Shown piece after piece: positions 1 through 6,200 of a stretch of 10,543 nt of DNA. The position numbers and the translations under genes were made by a program. Below the pieces are notes generated by a model. The model was not told the origin of the DNA. It was given only the letters and a program-made list of their open reading frames with translations, and did no database searches. Source of the DNA: DATDMG01 sp036518955 (GTDB lineage Bacteria; Actinomycetota; Actinomycetes; Actinomycetales; Kineosporiaceae); assembly GCA_036518955.1 (NCBI GenBank), contig DATDMG010000347.1:1-10543 (forward strand), read 5' to 3'. How positions within the stretch are numbered: the stretch's first letter is position 1; the number at the start of each line of letters is the position of its first letter.

Positions 1-120
1 CCGGACGGCCCGTCCGCCGGGAGCCCGGACGGCCCGTCCGCCGGGAGCCCGGACGGCCCGTCCGCCGGGAGCCCGGACGGCCCGTCCGCCGGGAGCCCTG
101 CCGGCCCGTCCGCCGGGAGC
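1..120. repeat. 24-bp tandem repeat, five units
   Basis: Units lie at 1-24, 25-48, 49-72, 73-96 and 97-120; the first four are identical and the fifth differs at three positions near its 5' end. The array may continue left of the window. Read in frame 1 each unit encodes PDGPSAGS, and 24 bp keeps the frame. Each of the first four units contains a perfect inverted repeat, CGGACGG-C-CCGTCCG. The exact copies indicate recent expansion by slippage or unequal recombination. Confidence 0.95.
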
Positions 121-336
121 CCCGACGGCCAGCTGCAACGGGTCGACCTGTCGGACCTGACGGTGGCGGCCGGGCTGACCGTCCCCGGCGGCCCGGCGGT
201 GGACGCCGGGCCGGGTCCCGCCGGGCCGGGTCCCGCCGGGCCGTTGCCGGGCTGGGGGACGCCGGCGGCCCCGGCCCCGGCCCCGGCCCCGGCCGACTCT
301 GCCCGGACCCCGCGGCGCGGTCGGCAGCGGGCCTGA
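1..336 (+). CDS. 3' end of an unrecognised gene with a repetitive, disordered C-terminal tail (partial)
   Basis: Frame 1 is open from the window edge to TGA at 334-336, giving 111 visible residues; the start lies outside the window. The tail begins with PDGPSAGS four times, then PAGPSAGS. A short non-repetitive piece follows (QLQRVDLSDLTVAAGLTVPGG), then AGPGP repeats, then Ala-Pro repeats, and a basic end (TPRRGRQRA). Codons in the unique piece have almost only G or C at position 3 and non-biased position 2, which supports this frame over the others. No domain is recognisable. The composition (Pro, Gly, Ala, Ser) points to a disordered extension on a protein whose folded part lies upstream. 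In relatives, genes near polA include a thioesterase, transporter genes and a response regulator, but nothing here identifies one of them. A minus-strand reading (LPADGPSG repeats) is also open but is less natural as the start of a gene. Confidence 0.6.
   Translation, partial: PDGPSAGSPDGPSAGSPDGPSAGSPDGPSAGSPAGPSAGSPDGQLQRVDLSDLTVAAGLTVPGGPAVDAGPGPAGPGPAGPLPGWGTPAAPAPAPAPADSARTPRRGRQRA
205..243. repeat. 15-bp tandem repeat, about 2.6 units
   Basis: GCCGGGCCGGGTCCC occurs at 205-219 and 220-234, and its first nine bases recur at 235-243. It encodes AGPGP-AGPGP-AGP in the same frame as the 24-bp repeat, so it also preserves the reading frame. Confidence 0.9.
268..294. repeat. 6-bp GCCCCG microsatellite, 4.5 units
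   Basis: Alternating GCC and CCG codons give an Ala-Pro run (APAPAPAPA) in the tail of the upstream gene. This is a simple slippage-prone repeat, the third tandem repeat in the same tail. Confidence 0.9.
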
Positions 337-373
337 TCCGGTCCACCGCCGCGGGGTGGGCGCCGCCCCACGC

Positions 374-387
374 CCGCCGGACGGCGG
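374..387. other. Small inverted repeat after the upstream gene (weak terminator candidate)
   Basis: CCGCCG-GA-CGGCGG is a 6-bp perfect stem with a 2-nt centre, 38 nt past the stop of the upstream gene and about 73 nt before polA. There is no T-run. In DNA this GC-rich, such a stem may be chance, so it is only a weak terminator candidate. The rest of 337-459 holds nothing else I can support except the polA promoter. Confidence 0.25.
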
Positions 388-447
388 TGCGCGTCGGTCC
401 GGGGGACGGGTCTGCGCGGCGCGGGCCGGGCTGTCGGCGGTGGCGCA

Positions 448-453
448 TAGGCT
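448..453 (+). promoter_or_regulatory. Candidate -10 element of a leaderless polA transcript
   Basis: TAGGCT fits the actinobacterial -10 pattern TANNNT and ends 6 nt before the GTG start codon at 460. A transcript beginning 7 nt after the hexamer would start on the G of GTG itself. No Shine-Dalgarno sequence is visible just upstream, as expected for a leaderless mRNA. I see no good -35 at the usual distance, which is common for leaderless actinobacterial promoters. Confidence 0.55.
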
Positions 454-459
454 GGCGCC

Positions 460-3174
460 GTGACCCAGCAGAACGCCGTCCCGACGTCCGCCGGTGTGCC
501 CGGTGCGCGCCGTCGCCTGCTCCTGATCGATGGGCATTCGCTCGCCTACCGGGCGTTCTTCGCCCTGCCGGTGGAGAACTTCTCGACCCGTACCGGCCAG
601 GTGACGAATGCCGTCTACGGGTTCACCTCGATGCTCATCAACGTGCTGCGCGACGAGCACCCGGACGCCGTCGCGGTCGCGTTCGACGTGTCCCGACAGA
701 CCTTCCGCACCGAGGAGTACGCGGACTACAAGGCCAACCGCAGTTCCTCGCCGCAGGAGTTCTCCGGCCAGGTCGCGCTCATCAAGGAGATCCTCGAGGC
801 CCTGCGGATCGAGGTCGTGGAGAAGCCGGGGTACGAGGCCGACGACGTGATCGCCACGCTGGCCCGGCGGGCGTGTGACGCCGGGTACGAGGTGCTGATC
901 AGCAGCGGCGACCGTGACGCCATCCAGCTCGTCGGCGAGTGCGTGACCATCCTGTACCCGTTGCGTGGGGTGTCCGAACTCGTTCGGTTGACCCCCGAGG
1001 CGGTGCGGGAGCGCTACGGGGTCGCGCCGCAACGGTACAGCGACCTGGCCGCACTGGTCGGGGAGAGCAGCGACAACCTGCCGGGCGTTCCCGGCGTCGG
1101 GGCCAAGACCGCGGCCAAGTGGCTCGCCGCCTACGGCGACCTCGACGGCATCGTCGTGAACGCGCCCGCGATCAAGGGCAAGGTCGGCGAGAGCCTGCGC
1201 GCCCATCTCGACCAGGTGCTGCTGAACCGGCGGCTGAACCGGCTCGTCGACGACCTCGACCTGCCGGTCACGCTGGAGCAGCTCACCGTTCGCTCCTGGG
1301 ACCGGGAGCAGGTGCACCAGGTCTTCGACGCGTTGGAGTTCCGCGTCCTGCGCGAGCGGCTGTTCGCCACCCTGACCACCCCGGAGCCGGAGGCCGAGGG
1401 CGGGTTCGTGCTCTCCGGCGAGCGGCTCGCCGGCGCAGCCGTCGGAGCCTGGCTGGCCGCCCATGCGGGTCCGGGCACCCGCACGGGGGTGCACGTCACC
1501 GGCCGGTGGGCAGGTGGCAGTGGTGACGCCCGCGCCCTCGCGCTGGCAGCCGCGGACGGCGCGGCCGCCTTCGTCGACCTCGTCGACGTCGATGCCGCGG
1601 CGCTCGCGGTTCTCGCCGACTGGCTCGCCGCGGACGACCGGTCCAAGGTCCTGCACGACGTCAAGGGGCCGCTCCTTGCGCTCGGCGCGCGGGGGTTGCC
1701 GCTTCGCGGGGTGGCGCTCGACACCGCGCTGGCGGCCTACCTGTGCCGGCCCGATCAGCGGATCTACGACCTGGCCGACCTGAGCCTGCGGCACCTCGGC
1801 CGGGAGCTGCGCGTGCAGGAGCCGCCCGACGGCCAGCTCCTTCTCGACACGGGTGACGGGCCCGACGAGGCCGAGGTCGCGATGGTCCGGGCTCGGGCCG
1901 TGCTCGAGCTCGCCGTCGTCCTGGAGCGCGAACTCGCCGACCGTGGCGGCTCGGCGCTGTCGGCCGACGTCGAGTTGCCGCTCGTCGGCGTCCTGGCGGC
2001 GATGGAGCGTGCCGGGATCGCCGTCGACGTCCCGGCTCTGTCCGACCTCGAGGGCTACTTCGCCGCGGCCGTGGCGGACGCCGCGAAGCAGGCCTACGAG
2101 GTGATCGGCATCGAGATCAACCTCGGTTCGCCCAAGCAGTTGCAGGTGGTGCTCTTCGAGCAGCTGCAGATGCCGAAGACCAAGCGCACCAAGACGGGCT
2201 GGACCACCGATGCCGAGGCCCTCGCCGACCTGTACGTCAAGACCGAGCACCCGTTCCTGCTCCACCTGCTGCGCCACCGCGACGCCTCGAGGCTCCGCTC
2301 CACGGTGGAGGGGCTGCTGAAGTCGGTGGCCGACGACGGGCGCGTCCACACCACCTTCCAGCAGACGGTCGCCGCGACCGGGCGGCTGTCCAGCACCGAC
2401 CCCAACCTGCAGAACATCCCGATCCGGACCGACGAGGGCCGCCGGATCCGGGAGACGTTCGTGGTGGGCCCCGGGTACGACTGCCTGGTCACCGCCGACT
2501 ACTCCCAGATCGAGATGCGGATCATGGCTCATCTCTCCGGTGACGAGGGCCTGATCGAGGCCTTCCGTTCCGGGGAGGATCTGCACCGGTTCGTCGGCGC
2601 ACGGGTGTTCTCGGTGCCCCCGGCCGAGGTGACGCAGGCGATGCGGTCGAAGATCAAGGCGATGTCGTACGGCCTGGCGTACGGGCTGTCGGCGTTCGGG
2701 CTCTCCCGGCAGCTGACCATCCCCGTCGAAGAGGCGCGGGGGTTGATGACGGAGTACTTCGACCGGTTCGGCGGCGTGCGCGACTACCTGCACGGCGTCG
2801 TCGCCGAGGCCCGTCGCACCGGCTACACGGAGACGATCTTCGGGCGGCGCCGCTACCTACCGGATCTGACGAGTGACAACCGGCAACGGCGGGAGGAGGC
2901 GGAGCGGATGGCCCTGAACGCCCCCATCCAGGGTTCCGCCGCCGACATCATCAAGGTCGCGATGCTGCGGGTCGACCGCGCGCTGCGGGAGCAGAGGCTG
3001 GCGAGCCGGCTCATCCTGCAGGTGCACGACGAGCTCGTGCTGGAGGTGGTGGGGGGCGAGCGTGAGCAGGTGGAGGCGCTGGTCCGGGAGGCCATGACCT
3101 CGGCGGCCCGGCTCTCGGTGTCGTTGGAGGTGTCCGTGGGGGTCGGCCGGTCCTGGCACGAGGCGGGGCACTGA
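460..3174 (+). CDS. polA: DNA polymerase I
   Basis: Repair and Okazaki-fragment-processing polymerase, cytoplasmic, 904 residues. The 5'-nuclease domain is about 18-305: D24, D76, the Y90-K91 ... R94 region, EADD at 126-129, D151/D153, GESSDN at 201-206 and the helix-hairpin-helix loop GVPGVG at 209-214. The 3'-5' exonuclease-like domain is about 320-490 and lacks the catalytic acids of E. coli Pol I, so proofreading is presumably absent, as in other actinobacteria and Taq. The polymerase domain is about 505-904: motif A DYSQIE with D680; motif B R729, K733, Y737, Y741; motif C HDE at 856-858. Tyr737 replaces the Phe762 of E. coli. The GTG start at 460 gives a short N-terminal extension before LLIDGHSLAYRAFF and fits a leaderless transcript. 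It is convergent with the GH35 gene across a shared hairpin. Confidence 0.98.
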   Translation: MTQQNAVPTSAGVPGARRRLLLIDGHSLAYRAFFALPVENFSTRTGQVTNAVYGFTSMLINVLRDEHPDAVAVAFDVSRQTFRTEEYADYKANRSSSPQEFSGQVALIKEILEALRIEVVEKPGYEADDVIATLARRACDAGYEVLISSGDRDAIQLVGECVTILYPLRGVSELVRLTPEAVRERYGVAPQRYSDLAALVGESSDNLPGVPGVGAKTAAKWLAAYGDLDGIVVNAPAIKGKVGESLRAHLDQVLLNRRLNRLVDDLDLPVTLEQLTVRSWDREQVHQVFDALEFRVLRERLFATLTTPEPEAEGGFVLSGERLAGAAVGAWLAAHAGPGTRTGVHVTGRWAGGSGDARALALAAADGAAAFVDLVDVDAAALAVLADWLAADDRSKVLHDVKGPLLALGARGLPLRGVALDTALAAYLCRPDQRIYDLADLSLRHLGRELRVQEPPDGQLLLDTGDGPDEAEVAMVRARAVLELAVVLERELADRGGSALSADVELPLVGVLAAMERAGIAVDVPALSDLEGYFAAAVADAAKQAYEVIGIEINLGSPKQLQVVLFEQLQMPKTKRTKTGWTTDAEALADLYVKTEHPFLLHLLRHRDASRLRSTVEGLLKSVADDGRVHTTFQQTVAATGRLSSTDPNLQNIPIRTDEGRRIRETFVVGPGYDCLVTADYSQIEMRIMAHLSGDEGLIEAFRSGEDLHRFVGARVFSVPPAEVTQAMRSKIKAMSYGLAYGLSAFGLSRQLTIPVEEARGLMTEYFDRFGGVRDYLHGVVAEARRTGYTETIFGRRRYLPDLTSDNRQRREEAERMALNAPIQGSAADIIKVAMLRVDRALREQRLASRLILQVHDELVLEVVGGEREQVEALVREAMTSAARLSVSLEVSVGVGRSWHEAGH

Positions 3175-3192
3175 GGCTCGAGCGTCCCGCGT

Positions 3193-3230
3193 CGGGTGCC
3201 GGGCCGGCCCGAGGGCCGGCCCGGCACCCG
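3193..3230. terminator. Bidirectional hairpin terminator between polA and the GH35 gene
   Basis: A perfect 17-bp inverted repeat (3193-3209 with 3214-3230) flanks a CGAG tetraloop. It starts 18 nt after the polA stop and ends 6 nt before the GH35 stop codon. No T-run follows on either strand, so it is an actinobacterial-type hairpin without U-tract. Being symmetric, it can serve both converging transcripts. Confidence 0.85.
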
Positions 3231-3236
3231 GGAGGG

Positions 3237-6200
3237 TCAGGCGGAGGCGAGGGCGGCGATCTCGGTGGCGTTCAGGGCCCGGTTGTAGACCCTGACGTCG
3301 TCGATCTGCCCCTTCAGGAAGTCGACCTGGTTGCCGTTGTAGAGCCCGCGGCCGAACGTGGTGTGCCCGGTCGCCCGCCAACCGGCGGTGAAGGGGACGT
3401 CGTCCTGCAGCGTGCCGTTGACGTAGAGCCGCATCCGGCCGTGGTCGGCGTCCTGCACCCCGACCAGGTGGTACCACTGCCCGGCCACCGGGGTGATCGA
3501 CGCCGCCTGAGCCACCACCGTCGTCTCGCTCGACGAGTCGCCGGTCAGCCGGGTCATCGAGAACTTCCCGCTGTCACCCTTGAGCTGCAGGTAGAACGCG
3601 CTCACCTGGCTGCCGTCCATGGCGGCGACGGTCTGGTAGCCGGACACCGAGCCGAGCCTCACCCAGGCGGCGACGGTGAAGTTGCCGGCCGTGTCCGCCA
3701 CCGGGGCGGCGACGTCGGCGTACCCGGAGCCGTTCAGCGCCAGGCTGGAGGTGCCCACCTTGCCCGCAGCCCAGGACGCCCCCGAGCCGGTGAGGGTGGC
3801 GGGGTGGTTGCGCCCCGAGCCGTCCGTGGCCGTGGTCCCGCTCCCCTCGTCGAAGGCCCAGGCCCCGACCGGGGTCTGCGAGGGGACGTCGTCGGTGGAC
3901 AGGTAGGTGATGCCCCGGGCTCCGATGGCCTGGGCGGGCACCGTCGGGGTGGCCGCCGACTGGTAGCTCGCCACCGCCGTCAGCGCGGTGTACGGGGCCG
4001 GCGTCGCGGGTGCCGTCACATGGAAGGTGGCCGTGACGGTCTTCCCGGGGACGACCGCCGGCCAGCCGGTGGGCTGGGCGGGCACGACGCTCCAGCCGCT
4101 GGGAGCGGGCAGGTCCAGCGTGGCGTTCAGCACGCCGGCGCCCGGCCGGACCGTCATCGCGGCCGTGACGTCGAACTTCTGCCCCGAGGTGACGGTCTCC
4201 GGGGCGGTGACCGTCACGGTGGTGCGCGGCGACGCCTCCGCGTAGGTCGCCGTCCGGTAGGGCGGGCTCACCACATTGTTGACCCGAACCCCGCCGAGCG
4301 TGGTGAAGTACGGCGTGAGCTCGACCGTGCCGAGGCGCGGCCCGACGCCGGTCCCGGTGCCCCAGGACGCGATCGCGAGCGTGTTCTGACCGTTCGGGCG
4401 CAGGATCCCGTTCGGCAGGACGAACACGTGCTGGGGGCCGACGTCGTTGACGTACCGCCCGATCAGCCACCCGTTCAGGAAGATCTGCGTCCGGTAGGGC
4501 CGGGCGGGATCGTCGGTGATCTTCAACCCCAGCGAGGTGTCCTGGCCCTGCGGCAGGTCGAGGGTGAACGTCGTCCGGTACCAGCCGACCCCGGGCGTGG
4601 TGTCGTCGCGCGGCACGCCCACCGCGGTCCAGGAGGTGTCGGGGTAGGACTCGAGCGAGTACCCGGCCCGCTCGCCGTGCAGCCCACCGTTGTTGAACGG
4701 CCCGCGGACGGTGTCGAGCGGGGTCTCCCCGCCCCGGTCGCCCTGCAGCCGCCACGTGATCGTCGGGTGTGCCCCGAGGAACCGGGCGCCGGTGAGGCCA
4801 CGAGCCTCCTTGTGCGAGTCGGTCGCGTTGAAGTCCTCGTTGTGGCCCATGTTCTCCACCAGCACGCTGAGCGTGGCGCTCGATCCCGCGGCCAGGACGC
4901 CGGCCGGCACGCTGAAGGAGGCCGTGCCGGAGCCGCTGCTGCCGAGGTAGGTGCCGTTCAGCCAGGCCGCGAAGACGCCCGCCGTGCCGGTGATCGCGGA
5001 CAGCACGACGGTGCTCTCCTGGCCGGTGGCGGTGAACCGCCCGCGGTACCAGACGTCGCCGTGGTGGAAGCCGTAGTCATCGGCGAACAGGACGGGCAGG
5101 GTCACCGGGGCGGTCGTGCTGTTCGAGGTCACCTTGTCGGCGACCGCCCAGCCCGAGTCGTCGAAGTCCGGCTGTGCCTCCGGGGTGTCGGCGGCGTAGC
5201 GCCAGTTCGTCAGCGCCGGTAGCGAGGGCAGCGCGGCCGGTCCGGCCAGGGTGCCGCCGAACTCGGCGATCGCGTTGCCGACGACCCGCAGCCGCCGTGG
5301 GCTGGTGTCCATGTTCCACTGCACCGCGTGAACCGTCGGCGGAACCAACACGAGCAGGGGAGTCGTCGTCGTGGTGTCCCCGGTGAGGACCAGGCGCGCG
5401 TTGGCGACCATCCGGGCGGACCGCACCAGGGCCGGACCCTGGATCAGGACGGGCCCGGCCGCGGTGTCCCGGCGCCACCAGGTGGCGGCCCCGGCGTCCG
5501 TGGTCAGGTAGAGCCGCAGCGCGACCGGGGTGCCGCCGCGAACGCCCTCGACGTCCACCTGGGCCTGGCCGTCGTGCTTGTAGTTCAGGCGCAGGTCGCC
5601 GCGGGCGGCGTCCCAGGTCGCGGTGACCGCCGCGCCGTTGGCGACGGTGACCCTCGGCTGCGCGTCGTAGCGGAGGACGCTCTCGCCGTCCTCGCCCTGC
5701 CGACCGTACAGCACGGCGACGTCCCGGCCGCCGATGGCCGCGTGCGTGAGGATCTCCGAGGTGGAGTACGCCAGGAACTGGGAGCCGAGCCGGTAGCCGG
5801 CCACCAGCAGCTTGGAGTCCCGTCCGGCCAGGGTGATCGCGGTGCCCGGTTGCTGCGGCACGCTGGCGTAGCGCTGGGCACCCGCCGGCGGGACGTCGAT
5901 CGCGTCGACGACGACGTAGGCGTCCTTCGACGCCGCGTTCTTGTTGCCGGTCACCACGATCTGGAGCGTGTGGCTGCCGGCGGCCAGGCCATCGGCGGCG
6001 TAGAAGACCTGCTGGGTGGCCTTGGCGGAGCCGTAGCCGTCGACCGTCGCGACCTTGGCGCCGTCCAGGTAGACGTCGGCGATTCCGTGGTTGGCGTCGT
6101 AGCTGGAGATCCAGCGCACGGCGGTGCCGGTGAAGGAGACCGTCACCGAATCATTGCTGGTTCGGCTGAACGACTCGGTCTGATGGTAATCGGCCGCGGT

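Noticed and set aside
1..120. CRISPR array
   Set aside because: Units are contiguous 24-mers with no spacers and read as a coding repeat.
3363..5222. Open frame of 619 codons on the plus strand opposite the GH35 3' half
   Set aside because: Same reason: low-complexity Gly/Arg/Val translation, lying over the jelly-roll, NEW3 and LamG domains of the real gene.
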